Positions 35,006 to 44,022 of a DNA stretch of 64,000 nucleotides are shown in pieces. The position numbers were made by a program, and so were the translations under genes. Numbering within the stretch: the stretch's first letter is position 1; every line of letters begins with the position of its first letter. This DNA comes from Nostoc sp. KVJ3 (GTDB lineage: Bacteria; Cyanobacteriota; Cyanobacteriia; Cyanobacteriales; Nostocaceae), in assembly GCF_026127265.1 (NCBI RefSeq), contig NZ_WWFG01000002.1, forward strand, positions 1,612,001 through 1,676,000. The letters are read 5' to 3'. The notes below the pieces were generated by a model, which saw only the letters and a list, made by a program, of their open reading frames with translations, had not been told where the DNA came from and made no database searches.

Positions 35006-36076
35006 TTATGTCAGGGCAGCAACTGACACTTTACCAGCAATATTAAGAGCGATCGCTGTTAATGCTTTTGCTGAAGCTGAATCTGGATCGCCAACAACTA
35101 TCGGCACACCACTGTCACCGCCAACTCGTGTAGAAATCTCTAGCGGTACGCACCCCAAAAGTGGCACTCCCAATTCGGCAGCAGTTTTAGAGCCACCACC
35201 AGAACCAAAGATGTCATACTGCTTATCAGGTTGATCGGGAGGGATAAAATAGCTCATATTTTCCACGATCCCCAATACCGGGACATTCATTTGCTGGAAC
35301 ATCCGCAATCCCTTGCGAGAATCTAACAGGGCTACATTTTGGGGCGTAGTGACAATTACCGCCCCTGCCATCGGCACTGCTTGAGTTAAAGTTAACTGAG
35401 CATCTCCGGTTCCTGGTGGCATATCTACAATCAAATAATCCAGTTCTCCCCATTGCACTTGATAGAGAAACTGGCGAATTACACCATTGAGCATAGGCCC
35501 CCGCCAAATTACTGGTTGATCTCGGTCAATCAAAAAGCCCATTGAAACTAATTTGACACCGTGATTAAAGGCAGGTTCCAGGATGTCACCTGTTTCAGTG
35601 GAACGCACGGTAATTTGGGCATCAGCCAGACCCAGCATGGTGGGGTCATTAGGGCCGTAAATATCAGCATCTAACAAGCCGACTTTCGCCCCAGTTTGAG
35701 CTAGAGCAACTGCTACATTTACCGCCACCGTACTTTTACCAACGCCACCTTTGCCACTGGAAACAGCAATAATGTTTTTGACACCAGAAATACCAGTCCG
35801 GTCTGGCAAACTTTTTTGTTGCGGTGTTTCTGCCGTCACTTCTATGCTGACATCAGTAACGCCTGGCAGTTTTTTAACAGCTTTCTGACAGTCTTCAACA
35901 ATAAATTCACGTAAAGGACAGGCAGGAGTGGTCAAGACTAAAGTAAAACTAACTTTGCCACCGTCAATTTTGACGTTGCGAATCATATTCAGTTCCACCA
36001 GACTTTTGCGGAGTTCTGGGTCTTCCACTGGTCGCAACACTTCTAAGACAGAGCGAGAATCGAGGACATCGTACAT
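35006..36076 (-). CDS. mrp: Mrp/NBP35 Fe-S carrier ATPase (ApbC family)
   Basis: N-terminal MIP18/DUF59 domain (about 5-85: VLRPVEDPELRKSLVELNMI, TTPACPLREFIVEDC) followed by a ParA-type ATPase with deviant Walker A SSGKGGVGKST, VGLLDADIYGPNDPTMLG, VDMPPGTGDAQLTL and NVALLDSRKGLRMF. Most relatives have a CxxC after ENMSYF that binds the cluster; here the segment reads ENMSYFIPPDQPDKQYDIFG with no Cys. The family moves or assembles Fe-S clusters in the cytoplasm. Complete and family-sized (356 aa). Confidence 0.92.
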   Translation of the reverse strand: MYDVLDSRSVLEVLRPVEDPELRKSLVELNMIRNVKIDGGKVSFTLVLTTPACPLREFIVEDCQKAVKKLPGVTDVSIEVTAETPQQKSLPDRTGISGVKNIIAVSSGKGGVGKSTVAVNVAVALAQTGAKVGLLDADIYGPNDPTMLGLADAQITVRSTETGDILEPAFNHGVKLVSMGFLIDRDQPVIWRGPMLNGVIRQFLYQVQWGELDYLIVDMPPGTGDAQLTLTQAVPMAGAVIVTTPQNVALLDSRKGLRMFQQMNVPVLGIVENMSYFIPPDQPDKQYDIFGSGGGSKTAAELGVPLLGCVPLEISTRVGGDSGVPIVVGDPDSASAKALTAIALNIAGKVSVAALT

Positions 36077-36346
36077 AAAAATTCAAAATTCAAAATGAAT
36101 AAATACACTTATGGCGAACATCTTAGTTATTAACTGGATGCTTTCTTAAGTAAGGTCAGCTTAGTATTTTCACTGTCAATGCCGTAATAAAACTTAGTAA
36201 ATGGCATTATTACCTATATAGAATCTTAACTTTCTTTGGGCATTGGGGATTGAAAAGAGGCAGAGGGGCAGGGTGCGGGGGGCGGAGGGGAAAATTCTTC
36301 TCCCTGCCCCCTGCTCCCCCTCATCCCCACTCCCTGCTCCCTTTAA

Positions 36347-36871
36347 CTAAAAATCAAAACAACTGTCATTAAGGGATTTTTTCTTACTAGATACCTTTGG
36401 TAATGCTGCTTTTTCTACTGCCTCGACTAAAGACCGGGCTACGCGGTCGGCATAAGGACGGGATAAAGACCAAATTAGGGGCGATAACCAACCCCGTAGA
36501 GTTACAGAATAAGATAAACAAGTACCACAAACAGTTGACTCTACTTGATAAGTCACTCGTTCCTCTATCCCTGGAATCGCCAGTACTCTGATACTCAACA
36601 TCTCTCTAGGATTGACGCGCTCAACAAAAATACGGATGGGAATCGGTGAAAAGCGGGTTACGGCGTGAAAAATCAATCCTGGTTTGGGTACTAATCCGTA
36701 GGGTACATTAGTACTCTTAAGTAGTGGATGCCAGGAAACATCTGTTAAGTCAGCGACTTTTTGCCACAGTTCATCTACAGAAGCATAACTAATCTCTCGA
36801 TACGTCCGCACTAGAGAAGCGCAAAACCGACGACGTTTGCGGTGGATGAATTTGGATAACCAATCTTGCAT
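36347..36871 (-). CDS. SRPBCC-superfamily (START-like) protein
   Basis: 174 residues. It has the layout of the SRPBCC/polyketide-cyclase lipid-binding fold: an N-terminal helix and strand VRTYREISYASVDELWQKVA, DLTDVSWHPLLKSTNVP, then alternating strands (RIFVERVNPREMLSIRVLAI, RVTYQVESTVCGTC) and a long C-terminal helix (YADRVARSLVEAVEKAAL). Ligand unknown. A basic N-terminus (HRKRRRF) but no signal peptide. Preceded by a G/C-rich inverted repeat. Confidence 0.7.
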   Translation of the reverse strand: MQDWLSKFIHRKRRRFCASLVRTYREISYASVDELWQKVADLTDVSWHPLLKSTNVPYGLVPKPGLIFHAVTRFSPIPIRIFVERVNPREMLSIRVLAIPGIEERVTYQVESTVCGTCLSYSVTLRGWLSPLIWSLSRPYADRVARSLVEAVEKAALPKVSSKKKSLNDSCFDF

Positions 36872-37220
36872 TTTCCTAATCCTCCCCTCCCCTAGACACT
36901 TTCTTTTAACTCTGGTATTGTGTGCAACTACGCTCAGTTACTAAATTGACATCATAAATACACTAATTTGAAGTACCAAATGAGTGAAATAGTTAAACTT
37001 AACAAAAAAAACTTAACAAAAAAAACTCAGTCAATATACAAGCCTATACGCATTTGAGGGAAAATAACTCTAGTGATGTCCATCAATCGCATAAATGCTT
37101 AACCAGTAAGAAAAAAGCGGGTTGGGCAAATAGAGCTTGATTGTTGGGGCGTGTTTCCCCCAAATTTTAAGATAAGAAATTTGTGGCTTTCTGGAAATTG
37201 TAATTTAGGTTCGGGAATCT
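36872..37220. other. hemF leader region (349 bases)
   Basis: No gene. It has a direct repeat AACTTAACAAAAAA (36996-37009 and 37010-37023) and otherwise AT-rich sequence; the hemF promoter is expected here. No other signal recognised. Confidence 0.4.
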
Positions 37221-38261
37221 ATGTTGACCAACTCGCAAACACCAACTGTAGCAGCAGAATCATCCAAGTCTTTGCCAGCACCTGACGCTCAGACTAGAGT
37301 CAGTCAGTTTATGAAACAACTGCAAGACGAAATTACCGAATCATTGGCAAAACTAGATGGTGTGGCTAAGTTTAATGAAGATAGTTGGGAACGCCCTGAA
37401 GGAGGTGGAGGGCGATCGCGCGTGCTGCGAGAAGGTGCAATATTTGAACAAGCTGGTGTAAATTTTTCTGAAGTTTGGGGTTCCCATTTGCCAGCCTCAA
37501 TTTTAACCCAACGCCCAGAAGCAGCAGGACATGGCTTTTATGCTACGGGAACTTCAATGGTGTTGCATCCTCACAATCCTTATGTGCCCACAGTTCATCT
37601 AAATTATCGCTACTTTGAAGCGGGGCCAGTGTGGTGGTTTGGTGGTGGTATTGACTTAACGCCTTATTATCCCTTTGCTGAAGATGCAGCACATTTACAC
37701 AAAACATTAAAACAAGCTTGTGACAAACACCACCCAGACTATTACTCGGTATTCAAGCGGTGGTGTGATGAATATTTTTACCTCAAGCATCGTGATGAGA
37801 CACGGGGTGTAGGTGGTCTGTTTTTTGATTACCAAGATGGTCAGGGTGCTTTATATCGGGGGCCAAATCCCAATGGGGAAGCGGCTATTTATAGCAACCA
37901 GGTGGGAACACCTGCAACCCGCAATTGGGAAGATTTGTTTGGCTTTGTGCAAGACTGTGGCAGATCATTTTTACCAGCCTACGTACCAATTGTAGAACGG
38001 CGACATGGGATAGAGTATGGCGATCGCCAACGGAATTTTCAACTCTATCGCCGGGGACGGTATGTAGAATTTAACTTGGTTTATGACCGAGGGACTATTT
38101 TTGGTCTGCAAACCAACGGACGCACCGAATCAATTCTCATGTCCCTACCTCCCTTAGTGCGCTGGGAATACGGCTATCAACCGGAACCTAATTCCCCTGA
38201 AGCCGAGTTGTATGAAACTTTCCTTAAGCCTCAAGACTGGATCAACTGGATACCAAATTAA
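37221..38261 (+). CDS. hemF: Oxygen-dependent coproporphyrinogen III oxidase
   Basis: Converts coproporphyrinogen III to protoporphyrinogen IX for heme, chlorophyll and bilins, using O2. Signatures: ERPEGGGGRSRVLREGAIFE, GVNFSEVWG, PYVPTVHLNYRYFE, WWFGGGIDLTPYYPF, GVGGLFFDYQDG, and the C-terminal RGRYVEFNLVYDRGTIFGLQ with TNGRTESILMSLPP. 346 aa, soluble. Complete. The ATG follows a short Pro/Thr-rich N-terminal stretch, as in other cyanobacteria. Confidence 0.96.
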   Translation: MLTNSQTPTVAAESSKSLPAPDAQTRVSQFMKQLQDEITESLAKLDGVAKFNEDSWERPEGGGGRSRVLREGAIFEQAGVNFSEVWGSHLPASILTQRPEAAGHGFYATGTSMVLHPHNPYVPTVHLNYRYFEAGPVWWFGGGIDLTPYYPFAEDAAHLHKTLKQACDKHHPDYYSVFKRWCDEYFYLKHRDETRGVGGLFFDYQDGQGALYRGPNPNGEAAIYSNQVGTPATRNWEDLFGFVQDCGRSFLPAYVPIVERRHGIEYGDRQRNFQLYRRGRYVEFNLVYDRGTIFGLQTNGRTESILMSLPPLVRWEYGYQPEPNSPEAELYETFLKPQDWINWIPN

Positions 38262-38398
38262 TTGGGCATTGGGCATTGGCATTGGTTATTAATTCTTTAT
38301 CCCTCACTTTGTTATCTACCCCACCTCTCTCATTTCCCCCACTCCCCATTCCCCATTCCTCATACCCCATGCCTCATGCCCCATGCCCCATGCCCCAC
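38262..38398. repeat. Heptad repeats (GGGCATT and GCCCCAT types)
   Basis: Just after hemF: GGGCATTGGGCATTGGCATT, then on the complementary pattern about eight CCCCATT/GCCCCAT units (38337-38398). Opposed orientation of the two blocks could form a hairpin that ends hemF transcription. Confidence 0.65.
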
Positions 38399-38545
38399 TA
38401 TTATTTTGATGAGTTAAACTACTAGAGTTAAGCACTTAGCAGAAAAAGGTGACAATTTTAGCTATAGCTTGTTAATCTCAAGTGACAGCATTAGACAATT
38501 CTGTAACTAGCTAATTTTAAGAGGAATGCCACGGGGAGGGCTTTA

Positions 38546-38914
38546 GTGATTCAGATAGACCAAAAAACTTATACAACCCAAGACGGAAACACAGTGATTG
38601 TCTTGACACCTGCCGGTCGCCTAGACATTACCACAGCTTGGCAATTTCGCCTGAAGTTACAAGAGTGTATTTCCAAACTCAGCCGCCATGTAGTTGTCAA
38701 TCTGGCTCAGGTAAATTTTATTGATAGTTCTGGTCTTACGTCTTTGGTAGCGGGGATGCGTGATGCTGATAAAGTCAAGGGCAGCTTCCGCATCTGCAAT
38801 GTACATCCAGAAGCGAAACTTGTGTTTGAAGTGACGATGATGGATACTGTCTTTGAAATCTTTGAAACAGAAGAGGAAGCTTTAGAAGGCGTACCTCGTA
38901 GCATTGCTAGCTAA
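38546..38914 (+). CDS. STAS-domain anti-sigma factor antagonist
   Basis: Single STAS domain (122 aa) like SpoIIAA/RsbV: VIVLTPAGRLDITTAWQFRL, HVVVNLAQVNFIDSSGLTSL with the phospho-acceptor Ser in DSSGL, and SFRICNVHPEAKLVFEVTMM. Starts with GTG at 38546; a GGGGAGG sequence 9 bases upstream is a good ribosome site. It probably binds an anti-sigma kinase or another NTPase encoded elsewhere; no partner lies in this window. Confidence 0.9.
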   Translation: MIQIDQKTYTTQDGNTVIVLTPAGRLDITTAWQFRLKLQECISKLSRHVVVNLAQVNFIDSSGLTSLVAGMRDADKVKGSFRICNVHPEAKLVFEVTMMDTVFEIFETEEEALEGVPRSIAS

Positions 38915-39012
38915 AAAAGAGTTAGGAGTTAGGAGACGCGATTAATCGCGTCTGTACAGGAGTTAATTGAAACTTCATAGCTTATAACTTATAACTCATA
39001 AGTTTATCTTAT

Positions 39013-39609
39013 TTAATATTGATTTCGCTTGGTGTAGCGATAAGGGCCCATAATAGCCCCCCAAGTTGCTTTTCCAGTCGCTGGATCAATTCCTTTGTCG
39101 TAGCTGTGAAATTCTACAGCAGTGCTTTCAAAACCCAAGGAAACATAGACGCTATTACCAAGGTAGGTAAAGCTGCAAAGACTCTCTGGTTGTGGATTGG
39201 CGATAAACTTATGGCGATCGCGGCCTAGTGTTTCCTGAGTTACTGTTAGGATACAACCTGGTAGTAAATCTAATTGTTTGGGTGTCAGTGTGTTCAGTAG
39301 AGCAGGGTTATTACCTGCGCCTCTTAATGCATCTGGATCTTGAGGTATATAATATTGTACCTCCAGAGATGTATCAGAGTTGCGGCCCTGACGCAAGCGC
39401 ATAATTCGCTGGCGGTAAGGTTTATCTAGGTTAATCACGCTAGCTTGTTCGGCAAACAGGGTGATGCTATCTTCTGTAAACAAATTCACTGGTCTTTGCC
39501 ACATTCGGAGATGGACATACCAAACTGGGTCTTCTAGAGCTTGTTCTCGATTATCAAATTCACCAGCTAGGTACTCACCTAAAGCAATTAACTGTGGCGA
39601 GAAGTTCAT
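39013..39609 (-). CDS. cpcT: T-type phycobiliprotein chromophore lyase CpcT
   Basis: CpeT/CpcT-family lyase that attaches phycocyanobilin to Cys153 of beta-phycocyanin (or a related site). 198 residues: PQLIALGEYLAGEFDNREQA, PVWYVHLRMWQRPV, INLDKPYRQRIMRLRQ, DLLPGCILTVTQE, and a C-terminal KATWGAIMGPYRYTKR. The length fits CpcT rather than the usually longer CpeT variants, though specificity cannot be certain. Stands alone, convergent with the STAS gene and divergent from psb29. Confidence 0.85.
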   Translation of the reverse strand: MNFSPQLIALGEYLAGEFDNREQALEDPVWYVHLRMWQRPVNLFTEDSITLFAEQASVINLDKPYRQRIMRLRQGRNSDTSLEVQYYIPQDPDALRGAGNNPALLNTLTPKQLDLLPGCILTVTQETLGRDRHKFIANPQPESLCSFTYLGNSVYVSLGFESTAVEFHSYDKGIDPATGKATWGAIMGPYRYTKRNQY

Positions 39610-39812
39610 AAATGCGATAAATAAATCATTAAGGATAAATATTTCTAGCTAGTTCTTTAGAGGAAAGAGTCTTATCCCCTGTGGCTACTAGCTTCTGGAA
39701 TACTTCTGATTTATTTATATTGTAAATGAAACCGTCACCAGTCAAAAGCTAAACTTGGCAAAGTAGCCTTTAAGCGACAAAATAAAGATACGTCGCCCTT
39801 AACATTTGCTTT

Positions 39813-40520
39813 GTGAATAACGTCCGTACTGTCTCTGATACAAAACGAACTTTTTACAATCTTCACACCCGACCGATTAACACTATTTATCGTCGGGTAG
39901 TAGAAGAATTGATGGTGGAAATGCATCTGCTATCAGTAAATATCGATTTTAGCTACAATCCAATTTATGCCTTGGGTGTCGTCACTACTTTCGACCGCTT
40001 CATGCAAGGCTATCAACCAGAACGGGATCAAGAATCAATTTTTAACGCCTTATGTCGGGCTATAGAAAAAGATCCGCAACACTATCGACAGGATGCTGAA
40101 AGATTGCAAGCCGTAGCAAAAGGTTTGCCAGTTAAAGATTTAATTGGGTGGCTAGGCCAAACTACTTACTTAGATCGAGATGCTGATTTGCAGACACAAC
40201 TGCAAGCGATCGCTAATAATCCTAACTTTAAATACAATCGGTTGTTCGCAATCGGTGTATTTTCGTTATTGGAACAGTCAGATCCGGCATTAGTTAAAGA
40301 CGAAAAACAACTAACTGAGGCACTAAAAGCGATCGCTGCTGGCTTGCACGTATCTGATGATAAACTCAACAAGGATTTGGAGTTATACCGCTCTAACCTA
40401 GACAAAATGGCGCAAGCGCTGGTAGTAATGGCAGATATGCTCTCAGCCGATCGCAAAAAACGCGAGCAACGTAAACAACAATCAACTATACCCGTTGCTC
40501 CCCCAAGTTCCAACGAATAG
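39813..40520 (+). CDS. thf1: Photosystem II biogenesis protein Psb29/Thf1
   Basis: 235 residues; VSDTKRTFYNLHTRPINTIY, SYNPIYALGVVTTFDRFMQG and GIFSLLEQ-like AIGVFSLLEQSDP identify Thf1/Psb29, a helical protein that works with FtsH proteases in photosystem II repair and thylakoid formation. The start is GTG at 39813. The C-terminus is coiled-coil and basic (SADRKKREQRKQQS). Complete and family-sized. Divergent from cpcT. Confidence 0.95.
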   Translation: MNNVRTVSDTKRTFYNLHTRPINTIYRRVVEELMVEMHLLSVNIDFSYNPIYALGVVTTFDRFMQGYQPERDQESIFNALCRAIEKDPQHYRQDAERLQAVAKGLPVKDLIGWLGQTTYLDRDADLQTQLQAIANNPNFKYNRLFAIGVFSLLEQSDPALVKDEKQLTEALKAIAAGLHVSDDKLNKDLELYRSNLDKMAQALVVMADMLSADRKKREQRKQQSTIPVAPPSSNE

Positions 40521-40609
40521 TTAAGAAATGGGAGTGATGAGTTAGGAGTTATAAGTGAGGAATTGTTAATAGCTCTTAACTCCTAACTCCTAACTCCTAA
40601 CTCTTAAAT

Positions 40610-40972
40610 TTACACGCCCAATAATTTGTAGATTAAGCTGTTAATAATGGTCAGGGTGAATGCACCAATAACAGCACTCCAAATACCGTAACGTAAGCGA
40701 AAGCCCTCTACTAACCAAGCAGCAATACTAAAACAAACCACGGCAATCATAAATGTGAAAATGCCGGATAATAAATCTAAGGTAAGTAAATTTGGTACTG
40801 CAAAAATGAGGCTTAAAATCGGTCTGACTATTGCCGTCACGATACCAAGCACTGCGGCAGAAAGGAAGGCTTTACCAGGAGTATCAATTTCAACTCCTAA
40901 AGGTAATTTACTAATGATTAACAAGCTGATAGCTGTTACTACCCAAACAATTAAAAGCGTCACGATATTCAT
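40610..40972 (-). CDS. Phage-holin-like four-helix membrane protein
   Basis: 120 residues with four hydrophobic segments (about 4-22, 32-55, 58-82, 93-117) and the family motif TPGKAFLSAAVLGIVTAIVR with PILSLI. It belongs to the mycobacterial-type 4-TMS phage holin superfamily, which is common as a lone chromosomal gene in cyanobacteria; no prophage genes are nearby, so a lysis role is unlikely. Function unknown. Confidence 0.85.
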   Translation of the reverse strand: MNIVTLLIVWVVTAISLLIISKLPLGVEIDTPGKAFLSAAVLGIVTAIVRPILSLIFAVPNLLTLDLLSGIFTFMIAVVCFSIAAWLVEGFRLRYGIWSAVIGAFTLTIINSLIYKLLGV

Positions 40973-41210
40973 GCCACAACCCCTGAAACGTGAATGGCAA
41001 TTGGTGATAAATTACTTCAGTTTATCGGTGGAAAAATCTTTAAAGCTCAACCAATTATTTGTAAGTTAGCAGAAATTTAATCGCTAATCGAATTTTGTTT
41101 TAGATATCTTTAGGATTTGGTAAAAAGCTTCAGGGGGAGTGGGGAGTGGGGAGATGAGGGGGGCAAGGGAGACAAGGAGAAACCCATGCCCAATTCCCAA
41201 TGCCTCTATC

Positions 41211-41894
41211 TCATCTTTTAAGAGTAGGTTGGGTTTTTTTAGGTGCTACAGGCGCTTGGGATGCCGGTGGGTTAGAAATACCAGGATTAATAGGACTGAT
41301 ACCTTGTCCTGTTTGAGGCTGATTGACGCTAGGAAAGGGTACAGAATTAGGTGCTGGGGGAAATTTAGGGGTAATATTGCCTTCGGGATTGATACCTGGA
41401 AGTGGTGCAGCACCAGGATTGCTTGGGAAAGAGGGAATATTCGGCTGGTTGAGTGAGTTGTTTATGGGTGGTTGAGATGGGCCAGGAATAATCCCCAAAG
41501 AAACGCGATCGCCTCCTACTTGCCGCAGTAAATCCAATGTCTCAATGACATCATTGTAAGTTGCTGTCCGCGAAGCATTTAGTACCACAACAGCACTAGG
41601 GTTTGCTTGAAGATACTGTTTTAAACTCTGTTCCAAATCCTCACGTTTTACAGGTTGTTTTTCTATGTAAGTATTGCCAACGGCATCGATAGTTACAATC
41701 AGACTTCCATTCTGTGATGTGATTCCAGATATCGTACTGGAACTGGCTTTGGGCAAATCAACATTTATTGCTTGTTGGCGCGTAAATTGTAATGCCGCTA
41801 ACAAAAAAAACGTCAGGATACAAAAAACGACATCAATTAAAGGGATGATTTGAATTTGAACTTCTTCAATTGGAGTATGGAGATTAACTTTCAT
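41211..41894 (-). CDS. exbD: ExbD/TolR biopolymer transport protein
   Basis: N-terminal membrane helix (PLIDVVFCILTFFLLAAL, about 18-35) with the Asp in PLIDV that takes part in proton flow; periplasmic domain follows (about 40-140, INVDLPKASSS and VVLNASRTATYNDVIETLDL). The C-terminal 85 residues are Pro/Asn-rich (INNSLNQPNIPSFPSNPGAA) and probably disordered, longer than in E. coli ExbD. It lies just downstream of exbB (44 bases) and forms with it a proton-driven motor; no TonB gene is adjacent. Confidence 0.92.
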   Translation of the reverse strand: MKVNLHTPIEEVQIQIIPLIDVVFCILTFFLLAALQFTRQQAINVDLPKASSSTISGITSQNGSLIVTIDAVGNTYIEKQPVKREDLEQSLKQYLQANPSAVVVLNASRTATYNDVIETLDLLRQVGGDRVSLGIIPGPSQPPINNSLNQPNIPSFPSNPGAAPLPGINPEGNITPKFPPAPNSVPFPSVNQPQTGQGISPINPGISNPPASQAPVAPKKTQPTLKR

Positions 41895-41938
41895 TTTCTC
41901 AATTTAAATGCCTGGCTTAGGGATTGAACTATTAACTA

Positions 41939-42667
41939 TTAATTAGCTGTATTGGGGGGTTCAGGAGGTTCAGGAAACTTTGTTTTTCCTGGCTTGCGGG
42001 GCGGAGTGAAATTTTCCGGCACAATTGCTGATGTATTATTACTAAAATCAGGCGGGGACTGGCGGTAGAGCAATTCCATCTCATTCCCTGCCTTCCGAAA
42101 AACTTTGATTTGGTTGACTACAAAACTTTGAAATAGGCGGTAAAACACCAAACTAATAATCGCAACTATTAGCCCTGTTGCCGTAGCAATCAGCGATTCA
42201 CCAATACCAGTTGTTACTCCAGCTGTAGATTCAGTTCCTAAATCGCCAATCCGAATTGCTCGCAAAGCTCTGATCAAACCCAAAACTGTACCCAACAATC
42301 CCAATAGGGGCGCAAGGGCAATTACGGCTTCTAAAAGTTTTTCGCCCCGGCGCATTCCAGCCAATTCGTCTTCTGCCGAAGCCTCCAATGCTAGTCGAAA
42401 GGTTTCCGCATCACTTTTGGCTAAACGTAAGGGAGCGTAGAGAAAACGTCCAGCAGGTTGATTACTTGCTTGTCTTGCAATATCCGCCGCTACTTGCCAA
42501 TTATCCTGAGCAGCATCGAGGATGCGATCGACTATTTGCTTTTCCTGAGTCAAAATTCGCAACCAGAACCACGAACGCTCAAAAATCACACTCAGAGATA
42601 GAACCGACAGGACTAGCAGAGGCCACATCGCTGGCCCGCCTTTATAAAATAAATCTAAAATATCCAC
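41939..42667 (-). CDS. exbB: ExbB/TolQ (MotA-type) proton channel protein
   Basis: 242 residues with three membrane segments: about 12-32 (GPAMWPLLVLSVLSLSVIFE), 112-132 (VIALAPLLGLLGTVLGLIRA) and 155-180 (IGESLIATATGLIVAIISLV). The TGIGESLIATATGL motif is the MotA/TolQ/ExbB hallmark. It energises outer-membrane transport together with ExbD. The C-terminal tail is Pro-rich. First gene of the exbB-exbD pair. Confidence 0.93.
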   Translation of the reverse strand: MDILDLFYKGGPAMWPLLVLSVLSLSVIFERSWFWLRILTQEKQIVDRILDAAQDNWQVAADIARQASNQPAGRFLYAPLRLAKSDAETFRLALEASAEDELAGMRRGEKLLEAVIALAPLLGLLGTVLGLIRALRAIRIGDLGTESTAGVTTGIGESLIATATGLIVAIISLVFYRLFQSFVVNQIKVFRKAGNEMELLYRQSPPDFSNNTSAIVPENFTPPRKPGKTKFPEPPEPPNTAN

Positions 42668-43025
42668 TGTTTAAGTTTCCTCCCACCACGACTAGAGCAA
42701 ATGTGCTAAGGCATTTTAATTCTAGAGATTAATGCAAAATGAGGGACTTCCAAAATATAAATTTCTCGAAAACCTAAAAAGACGGTGTAAAAATAGCCTA
42801 TTTGACTTAGACTGCTGGACAAACCTGCTACTGGGTAGGTAATTGAACGAGCAACTCACTTTTTTTTACCGAGAGGATAGAAACATTCCAATTTGCCCCC
42901 ATGTTTTTCGATGATAATTGGTAAAAAATTACGAGTAGCGTCTTCCAGAATAACTAGGACGGTTATTCCCACCGGGAATTTTGAGGATTATTTGTCAAAA
43001 TTAAAGATAACTGGAGGTTCAAAAT
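42668..43025. other. Intergenic region (358 bases)
   Basis: Contains a single end-like GAGGGACTTCCAAAATATAA (42742-42761) of the GGGACTTCC repeat family and AT-rich leader. Divergent promoters for exbB and the DUF1232 gene are expected; nothing else seen. Confidence 0.4.
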
Positions 43026-43340
43026 ATGAAATTTTCAATCCAATCACTTTACACTTGGTATCGCAATTTGCTTCGTAACCCCAAGTACCGTTGGTGGGTA
43101 ATTTTAGGAACGTTGGTTTATTTGATCAGCCCAATTGATATTGCCCCAGATTTTATACCCATTGTGGGACAGATTGATGATGTTTTCCTTTTAACCCTGC
43201 TAGTTAGTGAGGTGTCTGGGCTGGTGATTGAGGGGTGGAAAGCTCGTAAGGGTGATATGGAAACTGAAGTAGCTGATAGTGCTGAGGGTTCTCAGTCTAC
43301 TGGAAGTACTATTGATGTTGATGCTGTTTCGGTTAAGTAG
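43026..43340 (+). CDS. DUF1232 (YkvA-like) membrane protein
   Basis: 104 residues. The core RWWVILGTLVYLISPIDIAP then DFIPIVGQIDDVFLLTLLVS is the DUF1232 signature (YLISPIDxxPDxIPxxGxxDD). One hydrophobic helix and an amphipathic C-terminal helix; the tail is acidic and Ser-rich. A strong GGAGG ribosome site precedes the ATG. A good intrinsic terminator follows at 43370-43434. Function unknown. Confidence 0.9.
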   Translation: MKFSIQSLYTWYRNLLRNPKYRWWVILGTLVYLISPIDIAPDFIPIVGQIDDVFLLTLLVSEVSGLVIEGWKARKGDMETEVADSAEGSQSTGSTIDVDAVSVK

Positions 43341-43369
43341 TTTTGTCAATAAAATAAAATTTAATAAAC

Positions 43370-43434
43370 CCCCTGCTTTTACTGTCTGCTCACAACGGCA
43401 CTCCTGAAGCAGGGGATATTTTTTTACAATAGTC
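43370..43434 (+). terminator. Intrinsic terminator after the DUF1232 gene
   Basis: Stem CCCCTGCTT (43370-43378) with AAGCAGGGG (43417-43425), then ATATTTTTTT. Starts 30 bases after the stop codon. Confidence 0.75.
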
Positions 43435-43668
43435 AAAGTTAATTAAAGGTCATTTAAAGGATCTTTATAAAGTCTAGTTTATCAAGAAAGGCAGAGGGCA
43501 GGAGGCAGAAGGCAGAAGGGAATACTGCCTCCTCCCTCTGCCTGTGACCGAACCGAACTTGGGTATAAAACCCCACCGTCTATACGGTGCTTACAATTGG
43601 TTGGGGTCTGAATCCCCAACGAAAAAGTTCCTTCTGCCCTCTGCCCTCAGCATAGATGCCTTCTTCAA

Positions 43669-43796
43669 TAGGCACTTCCAAATAAAAAAATGTTCCAAAA
43701 CTGACGCAAAAACTCTCTCTATTCCTCCTCTCTCTGTGTTCTCTGTGTCTCCGTGGTTCGTTTATTTGGATAATTTATTTCTTGGAAGTCCCTTAA
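43669..43796. mobile_element. MITE-like element, GGGACTTCC family, copy 2
   Basis: Left end TAGGCACTTCCAAATAAAAA, right end TTTCTTGGAAGTCCCTTAA. 128 bases. The right 35 bases are nearly the same as in copy 1 (12392-12523); the middle carries CTCTGTG/TCTCCG-type repeats instead of GGGAGCA. Confidence 0.7.
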
Positions 43797-44022
43797 TACT
43801 TGGACGACTTATAGTCACGCTCATGATTGTCAAGTAATGACAAATTTTATCCAAAGTAAGCAATTGTGATTTTTGGCTTGAGTGCGATCGCATTTTATAA
43901 TTTAGCTTTTTCTTACAATAAGCTTGGGTTAGGGCTTGATGCTTCCTAACCCTCATTAAAAATAAGAGAAAGCCTTTTTAGATTTGTGAACATAGTGTAA
44001 CGCAACCTACACCTATCCTAAA

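Larger units (their letters stand above)
43341..44022. other. Repeat-rich intergenic region (682 bases)
   Basis: Holds the terminator of the DUF1232 gene, heptad repeats (AGGCAGA, about 43480-43540), a small palindrome CACCGTCTATACGGTG (43575-43590), and a GGGACTTCC-family MITE (43669-43796). An ORF across this region is not protein-like. Confidence 0.5.

Noticed and set aside
40610..40972. Prophage, suggested by the holin-like gene
   Set aside because: No other phage gene, integrase or attachment site nearby; this holin-like family is widespread as a chromosomal gene.
43544..43837. 97-aa ORF after the DUF1232 gene
   Set aside because: It crosses heptad repeats and a MITE and has no protein-like composition.
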